Shown here: piece by piece, positions 52,579 to 61,300 of the stretch
How the letters are laid out: the number at the start of each line of letters is the position of its first letter
How positions within the stretch are numbered: position 1 is the stretch's first letter
From: Halobacillus litoralis
Lineage (GTDB): Bacteria > Bacillota > Bacilli > Bacillales > Halobacillaceae
Assembly: GCF_004101865.1 (NCBI RefSeq)
Contig: NZ_CP026118.1
Location: 1,691,001-1,755,000 of the forward strand
Length of the DNA stretch: 64,000 bases
Direction: 5' to 3'
Notes under the pieces: generated by a model
Databases searched by the model: none
What the model saw: only the letters and a program-made list of their open reading frames with translations
What the model was told of the DNA's origin: nothing
Made by a program: the position numbers and the translations under genes

Positions 52579-53215
52579 TTACCGGTCCTCTTTTAACCGA
52601 GCTATACAGGGAAACAGCTTCTGCTTGGAAAACCCAGGACAAAAAACAGTATTTTCTATTATATTTCCATTTACCTTTAAAAAGAAACGTTTAATCAAGC
52701 AATCGTAGGACCTCAAGATCTTTATTATGCGAAAGATACTAACCGTAAACGACCAACAGTTTATATTTCTTAAAGAATTTGCGAGAATCGCTTCTGCAAG
52801 CTTTTGAATCTCATCCACATTATTATAGAAGGTGTCGATTCTGCGTATAAATTGGTCTTTAAATGTATAATAGTGCAGACTAATAAATGCATTTGCAGTA
52901 GTCGAATTACTGAGTTGAGCCCGCTTTTCCACAGGAATAAACGTATCGCCTGTTCGGCTAAATGTAGCGGAAGCCCCCCCCTTTTATCACGCAACTGTTC
53001 ATCAACTTTTTTCGCTGTAGATAGTGTTATTGCTTTTTCGTATAGTTCTGACCGAACTGCACCCGGATTTTTTCCCGTGGCCTGGGTCAATAATAAAGTG
53101 ATACCCAGACAAAGTCTTTTCACCACTTTGGTTTGGTGCATCCCCCAACTTTAACGTTTCTACATTGACTTTATATAATTGCCCACTATCCGCATCAACT
53201 GTGGGTTGTAAAATA
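52579..53215 (-). pseudogene. N-acetylmuramoyl-L-alanine amidase pseudogene with two homopolymer frameshifts
   Basis: Reading across three frames gives an Amidase_3 (CwlC-type) N-terminal half: GYHFIIDPGHGK, then NPGAVRSELYEKAITLSTAK, then ASATFSRTGDTFIPVEKRAQ with ISLHYYTFKDQ. DPGHG and the E in YEKAITL are zinc ligands of the family. Frame changes occur at a T-run at 53068-53073 (A6 on the coding strand; A5 would restore frame) and a C-run at 52974-52981 (G8; G9 would restore it). The C-terminal part is further decayed, so this is probably a true pseudogene rather than only sequencing error. Confidence 0.72.
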
Positions 53216-53529
53216 AATAGGCAGAATATAGACTACCAATATACCTCCTGGTCCAACTAGATTGGCTTAGGCATGAGGTTGTAACGACGGTTCCATATAA
53301 AAGAGAAGCAATTCTTTATGATGAGAGATTTACAGAATTAGAAAAATAACTGAGGAGGTTATATAGCGTTTTACTAGTATCATATAGAGCGTTGTTTAAT
53401 CTGAGCCTTCCATTATTATTCCCTATACTTGAAGACACAGTTTCGAGTTAATTATATTTTCATATAATAACAATTATTCCAAAATCACCCATTAACTAGC
53501 TCCAACTCTTATAAATTAGGAATAAAAGA
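53216..53529. other. Intergenic region with a 33-codon remnant
   Basis: A plus-strand start-less frame at 53251-53349 reads VQLDWLRHEVVTTVPYKREA and ends at a stop codon. It is not recognised. No other gene or clear regulatory site is seen before the hairpin at 53530. Confidence 0.35.
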
Positions 53530-53815
53530 AAAAGCCTCTCAAAAGTTTATAAACTCTTGAGAGGCTTTTAGGTTTTGTGGACGATTTTAAAAATCAGTCA
53601 AAATCCAGTCAAACTGTTATCAAACCCTATGATGGAAGGGGGGTGGGCGCAATCACATCATGCCGCCCATTCACTCGCTTAGTTGAAAAGACTATAACAA
53701 ATCCCGTAGAACCTTGTTATAACAAGGTTCTCGTTAGCAAGTAAAATGATTAACCACAATAAGTTTTAATACTTTGTGAACAGTATCCAGTCATAACCCA
53801 GTCCTCTATAGTGGA
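53530..53815. repeat. Attachment-like repeat module with intact groEL-end-like core
   Basis: It has a perfect hairpin AAAGCCTCTCAAAAGTTTAT / CTCTTGAGAGGCTTTT, then CAGTCAAAATCCAGTCAAAC, then the core TCACATCATGCCGCCCAT (53653-53670), which on the minus strand reads Met-Gly-Gly-Met-Met-stop. It ends with GTTTTAATACTTTGTGAACA and CAGTCATAACCCAGTC. It parallels 42061-42365 and 57776-57918. The hairpin would also act as a terminator for minus-strand transcripts. Confidence 0.75.
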
Positions 53816-53905
53816 ATAACAGACGTAATTCAATACCCTTGGTGGTGTCTGTTTTCCTGTATAAGCTATAATTTTATTATTTAGAATACAAACAAGAGTT
53901 TTATT

Positions 53906-54157
53906 TTATGACCAACACACTTCGTCGATCTCATAATCTTCCGAGGCACCCGCTTCCCCAGTTATACAAGAAAAACACCCCTGGTTAGCAACTGCACTGC
54001 CAATAGCCCAAATTTCCTGATCACATTTGAAGCAAATCACCCCATTTTCCTTATCATTAACCGCCTCTTTAAGCCTTTTCTTTAATTTGTTTGGTTCTTC
54101 GTCAGGATTACTCTTACAATGCTTATTCACAAAGGAGATTATAGAAATGGGTATCAT
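53906..54157 (-). CDS. Small Cys-rich protein, possible zinc-binding
   Basis: An 83-residue protein starting MIPISIISFVNKHCKSNPDE. It carries two C-x2-C pairs, in VICFKCDQEIWAIGSAV and GCFSCITG, about 15 residues apart, which could bind one zinc ion. An acidic tail follows. AAAGGA lies nine bases before the ATG. It sits between the attachment-like repeat and the HEPN/MNT pair on the same strand. This gene is absent from the other copies of the module, so it looks like an insertion into this copy. Function unknown. Confidence 0.55.
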   Translation of the reverse strand: MIPISIISFVNKHCKSNPDEEPNKLKKRLKEAVNDKENGVICFKCDQEIWAIGSAVANQGCFSCITGEAGASEDYEIDEVCWS

Positions 54158-54317
54158 AAATGATTTCCTTTCTTATGCTTTTTTTGATATTTTATATTAA
54201 CTAAAAGGCATACCATTCATGCAGCCCTGTATTAGAGGACTTGATTATATAAAGTTCACAAATCCAAAAACACCTTCTCTGCGAACTATAAATCATAAAG
54301 CCAAACTTCTATATAAA

Positions 54318-54355
54318 CAAAGCCACGGACGTAGTTGCTAACGTCTGGGGCTTTA
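54318..54355 (-). terminator. Terminator of the MNT-HEPN operon
   Basis: On the minus strand, AAAGCCCCAGACGT pairs with ACGTCCGTGGCTTT and is followed by GTTTATAT. It lies about 12 bases after the HEPN stop codon. Relics of it accompany the relic HEPN copies at 14.7, 25.4 and 42.4 kb. Confidence 0.75.
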
Positions 54356-54366
54356 TCTTTTAATAG

Positions 54367-54765
54367 CTATTCCATCACTTTCCCATTCATCCGTTCAACC
54401 CATTGATGGAGAAGGTTATTATACTTGGCCAAATTTTTGTGGATTTTAATGGCCACTTCTTCATTATAGGTATGGACGGTCAAATTACGATCATTGACCA
54501 TTTCCAAAGCTAGAACGGCCTCCTCATCCTCCAACAAGTGGACCTCCCTGCAACTGCGAATGACGCTCTTCGGAGAGCCGACATCTACCCCTTCTATGTC
54601 ATATAAATATTGCTTAGCCGCTTTCCAACTAGCCTCGAAAGAAAATTCAAATCGTTGAATCGCTGCATCTCGTTCCACATCGTTCGGGTTTTCAAGGTTA
54701 GCTAGCTTTTCAAAGGAAGCCAACGCTTTTTCTGCTGCTTCTAATCTTTGGCGTAATCTTTCCAT
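54367..54765 (-). CDS. HEPN-domain toxin-like protein (HepT/HI0074 family)
   Basis: A 132-residue helical protein of the nucleotidyltransferase-substrate-binding HI0074 family. It begins MERLRQRLEAAEKALASFEK, includes RFEFSFEASWKAAKQYL, and carries the HEPN R-x4-H motif in VNDRNLTVHTYNEE. HEPN proteins of this type are RNases whose activity is blocked by the partner MNT enzyme, which AMPylates them (type VII toxin-antitoxin), though some members only bind nucleotide. It overlaps the MNT gene by 25 bases. Three truncated relics of it occur elsewhere in the window, showing that this module was brought in several times. Confidence 0.88.
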   Translation of the reverse strand: MERLRQRLEAAEKALASFEKLANLENPNDVERDAAIQRFEFSFEASWKAAKQYLYDIEGVDVGSPKSVIRSCREVHLLEDEEAVLALEMVNDRNLTVHTYNEEVAIKIHKNLAKYNNLLHQWVERMNGKVME

Positions 54766-55064
54766 AAAATCCCCTCCTCTTTCACATGTTGGACTAGAAC
54801 TTCTTTGGCATCATGTAAATCCACTACATCTACCTTGTAAGGGATGGTAGACTCTTCAATTTGCTCGATCAGTTTGTTCCATTTAAAAGGAGAGATCGGG
54901 GAGTGGGATTCGATAGCGATGTCGATATCCGAACTATGTTTTTCTTCCTGTCGGGCCCAGGAACCAAATAAGTAAACACGCGCTTTTTCCTTGCCGAGTT
55001 GTTCATTCAAAATCGACTTGAGTTGTTCTAGAATTTGCTGCCGTAAATATGCAGGAACTCCCAT
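54741..55064 (-). CDS. MNT-domain nucleotidyltransferase, antitoxin of the HEPN pair
   Basis: A protein of about 107 residues of the minimal nucleotidyltransferase family. It has the catalytic VYLFGSWARQEEKHSSDIDIAIE, with G-S and D-x-D metal-binding aspartates, and a third acidic residue in KVDVVDL. The likely start is ATG 55064 with GAAGGG upstream; the frame opens earlier at 55145 without a ribosome site. In HepT/MntA systems the MNT protein adds AMP to a tyrosine near the HEPN active site to neutralise it. The HEPN sequence here contains HTY within its motif, which fits. The IS21 element lies about 145 bases upstream. Confidence 0.86.
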   Translation of the reverse strand: MGVPAYLRQQILEQLKSILNEQLGKEKARVYLFGSWARQEEKHSSDIDIAIESHSPISPFKWNKLIEQIEESTIPYKVDVVDLHDAKEVLVQHVKEEGILWKDYAKD

Positions 55065-55261
55065 AATATCCCTTCCTCTTTTTTGTCCCATTATAGCATA
55101 TGGACATCTTCTCTCTGCAGGATTTTCCTTACCCACTTCGACCATTCAGAAATTCGATCGGTAACGGGGCCAATATTAACTACACCAAAACCTAAATATG
55201 TCTTCCATTGTCAACAACGGTTTGAAATTCCCTGTTTTCAACGGAATCAAATTCCCTATTA

Positions 55262-56023
55262 TCAGCGAATATTGGCTGGCTGGATGCCGGCCTTTTTCTT
55301 TTCCCTCAGACGATAAGAGTCTCCTTTAATATTAAAGGTCGTGGAATGGTGGATTAGACGATCCAAGATGGCCGTTGCTAAAACTTCATCTCCAAAGATC
55401 TTTCCCCATTCAACGTACGATTTATTTGAAGTAATAATCATTGCTCCATGTTCGTATCTTCTTGATATGATTTGGAAAAGTGTGTGTGCGCTGAGTTCAT
55501 CGAAACTAAAGTAACCTAGTTCATCAATAATTAGTAATTCTGGGCGGCTATACCTTTTAATAATCCGTTGGATTAACCCTTGTTTTTCTGCCTTTTGGCA
55601 TTCAGCGATAAAATCATTGGCTGTAATAAAAAGTGCTTGGTGTCCGTTCGTGATAGCTTCAAAAGCCATGGAAATGGCTAAATGTGTCTTTCCTACTCCT
55701 GGTGGTCCAAGGAGTAGGATATTATCTCCATTATGGATATATCGACCCGATAACACTTCTTTAACTCTTCGTTCATCTATACTCGGTTGAAAACTAAAGT
55801 CGAAGTCATGAATACTTTTAATGTAGGGAAGCTTTGCTTTTTTAAGACGCTTATCTAAAGCTGCCTTTTCCTTCTGTTCGATTTCTTGTGATAATAGCGT
55901 GATTAAGAAGTCCGAATATGGTACATTATTTTTAGATGCGTCTTCAAGCAGGCCATCTATTTGATCGGCGGTGTGATGCCAACCGATTTCTTCTAAGCGT
56001 TCAACTAAAAGGTTTGTGGTCAT
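55262..56023 (-). CDS. istB: IS21-family helper ATPase IstB
   Basis: A 253-residue AAA+ ATPase related to DnaC. It has an N-terminal ERLEEIGWHHTADQIDGLLE, Walker A LLGPPGVGKTHLAISMA, Walker B LLIIDELGYFSFDELSAHTLFQII and sensor region GAMIITSNKSYVEWGKIFGD. It assembles on DNA and activates the IstA transposase and target choice. The start overlaps istA by four bases, as usual in IS21. Length and motifs are complete, so the element may be active. Confidence 0.94.
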   Translation of the reverse strand: MTTNLLVERLEEIGWHHTADQIDGLLEDASKNNVPYSDFLITLLSQEIEQKEKAALDKRLKKAKLPYIKSIHDFDFSFQPSIDERRVKEVLSGRYIHNGDNILLLGPPGVGKTHLAISMAFEAITNGHQALFITANDFIAECQKAEKQGLIQRIIKRYSRPELLIIDELGYFSFDELSAHTLFQIISRRYEHGAMIITSNKSYVEWGKIFGDEVLATAILDRLIHHSTTFNIKGDSYRLREKKKAGIQPANIR

Positions 56024-57255
56024 GATTGATCACCTCCTTCTAGTTGCTCATAAATTTGAAGGGAACGTTGTTCTACTTCAATATCAGGGGACTGTAAACG
56101 GCTGTGGGTCGGCAAACCATCAGTAGTCGTTTGCAGTCCTTTATAATGTTTAAGGTTTATATGGTCTCTTACCTTACCAGTCATAATAGGATGTTTAGCC
56201 ACACATTCATAATGGTCATAAATTTCTAAATGATGATCTAATGTTTCTTTTATCTTCAACTCTTGTCCAACGTACCGAAAAGGTACGGAATACCTTTTAC
56301 CGAGATAGGAAACAAAGCAATCCTTACTCACTTTCCTAATTTCCCAATGATGAATAGGAAACAATGGTTTCGTATTTGACGTCATCAAATGCTTCTGTTC
56401 ATGCTGGAAACGATTATGAGGTGATTCGAGCGTTGTCTGATGAACCTTACGGTTTGCTACTTGATCTAACCACACTCTTACATCTTCATTTAAAGCTTTT
56501 AACGTAGGTTCATGCTTGCGCTGCAAAAAGTTCTTCTTTAAATATCCAACAACATTTTCTACTTTTCCCTTTGTTTGTGGTCGGTGTGGTTTACATGCCT
56601 TTGGAACAATTCCATAGTAAGCTAAAAATTCTTCGAACTTCCGATTGAATCTTATTTCGACTGGGCTATGCCTGATAACAGCAGTTTTCATATTGTCATA
56701 CAAAATTTGCTCAGGCACTCCATTGAAATAAGCAAAAGCATTCATATGGCACTTCATTAACGTTTCTAAATCCATGCTGTCCGTAAACTCTACATATTTA
56801 AGCCTCGAATAACTCAGTAAAATCACAAAAGCATAAATATCCTTTATTTCACCATCAACTGCGAATTTACCAATGTGTCCCCAATCCATTTGAGCTTGTT
56901 TTCCAGGAGGAGTCTCGTATCTTATGGTAGCTTGCTTTTTTGGTCGCACCCGATATGGTCGAATGAAATCCCGGAGGATTGTCATTTTGCCCTCGTACCC
57001 CATAGATATAATTTCATCTAATAATACGGTGCAGTTCGTGGTACCTTCCTTCATGCGTTTCTCTAAGTAATCTTTGAAGGGATCTAGCTTACTACCTTTA
57101 CTTGGTACTTTCTTCATCCTTGGTAACTCTTCAGATTTTATGTACTTCCTAATAGTTTTAGGGTCAAAGCCAGTCTCTTTAGAGATAGCTGTGATTGACC
57201 ACCCTTTTTGAAATAGTTCTCTAATCATAATGAATTCCCCAATCTTGATCATCAT
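56020..57255 (-). CDS. istA: IS21-family transposase IstA
   Basis: A 411-residue DDE transposase. The N-terminus has a helix-turn-helix (FQKGWSITAISKETGFDPKTIRKYI). The catalytic core shows the first Asp in QMDWGHIGKF, the second in LYDNMKTAV and the Glu in KPHRPQTKGKVENVVGYLKKNF. It ends near PFRYVGQELKIKETLDHHLEIY. GGAGTG lies just before the ATG. The gene appears intact and lies about 100 bases from the right terminal repeat. Confidence 0.94.
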   Translation of the reverse strand: MMIKIGEFIMIRELFQKGWSITAISKETGFDPKTIRKYIKSEELPRMKKVPSKGSKLDPFKDYLEKRMKEGTTNCTVLLDEIISMGYEGKMTILRDFIRPYRVRPKKQATIRYETPPGKQAQMDWGHIGKFAVDGEIKDIYAFVILLSYSRLKYVEFTDSMDLETLMKCHMNAFAYFNGVPEQILYDNMKTAVIRHSPVEIRFNRKFEEFLAYYGIVPKACKPHRPQTKGKVENVVGYLKKNFLQRKHEPTLKALNEDVRVWLDQVANRKVHQTTLESPHNRFQHEQKHLMTSNTKPLFPIHHWEIRKVSKDCFVSYLGKRYSVPFRYVGQELKIKETLDHHLEIYDHYECVAKHPIMTGKVRDHINLKHYKGLQTTTDGLPTHSRLQSPDIEVEQRSLQIYEQLEGGDQS

Positions 57256-57359
57256 TTCTACACTCCAAATCTTTATCTAGTATAGAAATGATTATCTGTT
57301 ATTATTGGGGAATTTGAAACCGTTGTTATTAGGGATTTTAGCACCGTTGTTCACACCAT

Positions 57360-57475
57360 TAACTGCGCTTTAAAGTTATGGCAAAAAATCTTTGTTAGTT
57401 AAATTCTCAAGTGCTTTGAATTATGAATTTCATCCTTATATTTCAACTATTCGTTCAGACCCATAATTTTATCTA
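57360..57475. other. Flank of the IS21 insertion, no feature
   Basis: A+T-rich sequence that was contiguous with 55065-55208 before IS21 inserted. No gene is recognised in either part. Confidence 0.35.
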
Positions 57476-57742
57476 TCAAAATAACTTCATCTGCTGCCCA
57501 CTACTATTTTCTTCATCATTGCCTTGAACTTTGTAGTCCATCGACTTATATCCCTGCATGCGCTTTTCATACATGGCTTTCAACTCGGGAACCCGATAAT
57601 CAACATAGTCATACACTTTACTTATCCGTATGAACACGATGCAATCTACCGACATATTGCTGGAGCGTTCCTTTCCAGGCGATTGGCATGGCAAGGAACT
57701 TCTTGTAAATATCTCCAAAATATTAATCCTGGTGTAAACAAT
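57476..57742 (-). pseudogene. Remnant of a superfamily II helicase/restriction protein C-terminus
   Basis: The frame has no credible start, but its last 45 residues read VYDYVDYRVPELKAMYEKRM followed by QGYKSMDYKV. These resemble the end of the COG1061-type DEAD/DEAH helicases (YDYVD--VP-L--M--KR--GY). The rest of the gene is missing, and its upstream end runs into the hairpin repeat. It may be a leftover of another defence or restriction gene. The assignment rests on a short stretch. Confidence 0.4.
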
Positions 57743-57775
57743 TGTATCCCCCTGATCATATTTTAGAATAAAAGA

Positions 57776-57940
57776 AAAGCCTCTCAAGAGTTAATAAACT
57801 CTTGAGAGGCTTTTAGGTTTTAGTGGACAATTTTAAAAAAACAGTCAAAATCCAGTCAAATTGTCCTTAATCCCTATGATGAAAGGGGGTTCGGGCGTTA
57901 TTACATCATGCCGCCCATGGATTCCCTAAGATAAATAATG
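57776..57940. repeat. Attachment-like repeat module, hairpin plus groEL-end-like core
   Basis: It has a perfect hairpin AAAGCCTCTCAAGAGTTAAT / ACTCTTGAGAGGCTTTT, then CAGTCAAAATCCAGTCAAAT, and the core TTACATCATGCCGCCCAT (57901-57918), which on the minus strand gives Met-Gly-Gly-Met-Met-stop. Unlike the others, the sequence after the core differs from the other copies, so a junction lies at or near 57918. About 100 bases further on, GTATGTCA occurs twice (58020-58060). Confidence 0.72.
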
Positions 57941-58366
57941 AAAAATAATGCCCGAATCAAAGGTGTTTATAAGTTTTAGTTAGGCTTATCTCCTTTATAA
58001 TGAATAACAGGATATAATCAAAAATGCGAAAAAGTATGTCAATGAGTATGTCATTTTAAGGATGAAATACGTCATACACTCCAGGATTGGAGAGTAATTT
58101 CAGAAATAGCGTAGTAGCAAACTAAAAATAACAGAATTACCACACTTCTGTAATTGGATATTCTCTTTGATGACTTAGATTTAATTGATAGATTACTTCC
58201 TTCACCTTAAGTAAATGAGATGATTCATAATCCTTATAAATAAAAAGTAGGCCCTCATTTTTTATTCTTTAATAAAAATTCATATTCTCTTAAGAACTCT
58301 TACTGATACATCACAATACCATTGAAATTTGTAAACCCTCATAAAATAATACATTTGTATAGAGTT
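57941..58366. other. Intergenic region after the repeat, with GTATGTCA direct repeats
   Basis: About 425 A+T-rich bases. At 58020-58060 GTATGTCA appears twice, followed by GTCATACACTCCAGGATTGGAGAGT, which contains a small hairpin. GTATGTCA also occurs within the modules at 25.15 and 42.13 kb, so it may belong to the mobile unit. No gene is supported. No clear terminator for the restriction genes was found. Confidence 0.45.
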
Positions 58367-61300
58367 TTAGCTGTTAATATCAGTATGTAGTTTTGCTAAA
58401 ATTTGTTCCATCACAAATTCTCCGTCCTCGAAGAACAACACATTTTTGTCATTAAGTTCTTGTTTCGTAATACCATTTGGATTAAATAAGGATTCGTAAG
58501 GAGTTGGAGAGATAATAAATGATTCTAATATTGGTCTTTCCCCCTCAGATATTTTTATTGAATTTTGTAGGCTCTTAATTTTTTCTGAAAAATTAATCTT
58601 AGCACTATTAATTATATCTTCATATTGAAGACTATGAGGTTCTATAAAGAAGATATACTCATTTTCACGATCAAAAACCCACATTATAAAATCCGGATAA
58701 AATCCTTCATCATCAAAAAATCCTATTCCTTTTCTGGAAGCATTACGTATTAAATATATTTCACGGTGTTTAAAAAATTGTTCATGTTTAAGCTTATATG
58801 TTTGATAATATTTCAGAAATTGCCATTCACTTTCAACAAGAGAAGTTGGCACAAATTTTATATCTGTAATATCTTTAGCGGTGTAAAATAAAGGATTAAA
58901 TAATGATTCTTTAAGTTCTATCCATTCTAACCCTTGGACTTTCGAAATACCTTTATATTGTTCAAATTGATCATTAATAATGGCTTCCCTAAGATTATCG
59001 AGCATATTTTTAGAACTCAAAGACGATTCATAGTCTTCAATAATAACATTATATTCATCAATAAAATTCGGATCATTTGTACGCAAGGGGGCGTATTCTA
59101 ACAAGGGAGCTTCAAACTTTTTCTTAGAGACTGTATAAATCTTATCAATATATTTTTTCATAAGTGACAGACCGATTCTATTAAATCTTTCAAAGTCTTT
59201 AAATAATTTTACTGCCAATTCACTTTTTGGAATATATAATTTATACCAAGAATTATTTTTCAGTATTTTTTCAACGTCACTTAAAGAAAAGATTACATTC
59301 CAATATTTCTTCTCTTTCTTATAATCTAATAAGTCAAAATATATCTTCTCAAAATCCATCCCAAAATAATGTCGACTATCTAATTTACCTAATTCTTTTT
59401 GAGCACCATTATATTTTTTATAGTTGAGGGATGTCTCAAATTGTACTTTGCCATAAGTATCCAAAATTATAGGTTTAGCTAAATACTGATTAAAAGCAGG
59501 AGCAGGAGCATCTTTTAAGAAATTTAAGTTGTTTTTTACTCGTATGGTCTTTATCTTTTCTTTAGGATAATTTGTCCTTACTGTGGGAATTACAATTTCA
59601 TACGTTTTATTCTCAGAATGAAGTCCTTCATTTGAAAGATAATTTTTGAATTGCTGCATGTAGTTAGCTCTTAATCCAAATATATTTAACGTTTCGACTA
59701 TAGATAAGAGTTGCATATCTTCTATTGGTAATTTGGGTTCAAATCTAAAATCACTATGGTAGGCACTGCTTCTTTTTAAACTATATTTTCCATCTCTGTT
59801 CCTACCTTTTAACCTAACCCCTCTTCCAAATAATTGTATAATTTGGCTTCCTTCTTTTTGACCTACATTCATTAACCCCATTGTAGATACTCGCCAACTA
59901 TTCCATCCTTCTGAAAACTTCTTGGATCCAATTAAAATATTTATTGTGCTTTTTTTATTATTAATGGTATCGAAAAGAGAATCTGTAAAATGTACTTGAT
60001 TAGTAGTTATACCTAATTTTTCAAATATTCCCAATACATTCTTATCATTTCCTACATTAATTACTCCAAATGAAGAATTCATACCAATTTTTAAACGAAG
60101 CTCCCCTTCGACTGCGGTGGGATTATCTACCTGGAGAGTATGTCCTCTAATATCTGTATGGAATATAATTGATAATATATCATCGTAAATTTCGTCAGGT
60201 GTTAGATTCTTTGATACTAGGTAACTAAATCTTCCAGAGAAGATATCATTCTCCCTATTATCTATAAGACCTGCTTCCCCATGGAGTATTTCGTGAATTG
60301 CTAAAATACTATCCTCAGAATTATTTATGAAATATGAGAGAAAATTGACAATTTCTATAACATCACTATTTGCCTCTCTTGCAGTTACATTACCGCCAAC
60401 AAAAACTAATAATGGATTTTCAATATTATAATCAAACATAATATCTTTTTTATCTAGGTATATTTTCTTCTGTTGATAATAGCTTAATAATGAAGCAATT
60501 AAGTATTTTATTTCAAGATTGCTTTCCAGTTTTTCTGGAACATTTAAGATACTATAATCCTTACCGTATCCATCTTCGTAAAAGTTCTTATAAGAATAAT
60601 CAAATAGGATACATTTAGCGTATTCTTCCTCCAGTACCCTTTTCTTACTTACTGCTTGACTGAATGTTGCTGAATATTCAAATGAAAAACCATTACTACA
60701 TAACGAATTTCTATATTTATACCAACTATCACCAGAAGATCCTCGATGACCTTCATCGACAAATAATATATTTTTATTACCAAACCTAGAGACAGCAACA
60801 GTTTCCTTTATATCTTTTTCTCCTATCTTAGAATTTTCAACCACTTGAATATCATCTGCATTACTGAACAATTTTACATCATCTTTTATATATCGTTCAG
60901 CTTGAATTGATGAATCTCTGTATTCATCTAAATGCTGACTTGACAGTGATTCACTAGGAGTTAATAAAATATATGATCCATCAAATTTTGTATTATATTT
61001 ATTTAAGAAATATTTTATTTGAAAATAGTTGAAATGCATTAGGAGGGTTTTTCCACTGCCAGTTGCACTCCAAATTGCTAATTTGTTTAAATCATTATAT
61101 TCGGAATATTTAAGTCCAAGCTCCTCATTTTGTTTATTCAATTCAGAGTTTAATGAGTGTTTAAGTTTGGTCGGATTAGCAAAAAAATTATCCAAATAAG
61201 CTTCGACAAAAATTAGAGAAAAATATTGAAAATACTTGAGAGTAATTTTATCTTTTCTATTTTTATTTATCTTTTTTAGATGAGAAATCAAGTTTTGATC

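Larger units (their letters stand above)
55205..57359. mobile_element. IS21-family insertion sequence with 4-bp target duplication
   Basis: The element runs from 55209 to 57355 (2,147 bp). Its left end is TGTCAACAACGGTTTGAAAT and its right end, on the minus strand, is TGTGAACAACGGTGCTAAAA. Both ends have further inner repeats of the AACGGTTTCAAATTCCC type, the multiple terminal repeats typical of IS21. CCAT occurs at 55205-55208 and 57356-57359 as a target-site duplication. It contains intact istA and istB on the minus strand. It landed upstream of the MNT gene, so it could affect expression of the toxin-antitoxin pair. Confidence 0.88.

Noticed and set aside
12021..57816. The recurring hairpins as a CRISPR array
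   Set aside because: Copies are kilobases apart, imperfect, and not separated by uniform spacers; no cas genes are present. They behave as terminator-like repeats.
42196..57918. Actual groEL genes at the Met-Gly-Gly-Met-Met-stop sites
   Set aside because: Only the last few codons match; the upstream sequence in each copy is unrelated to GroEL, so these are short cores and not genes.
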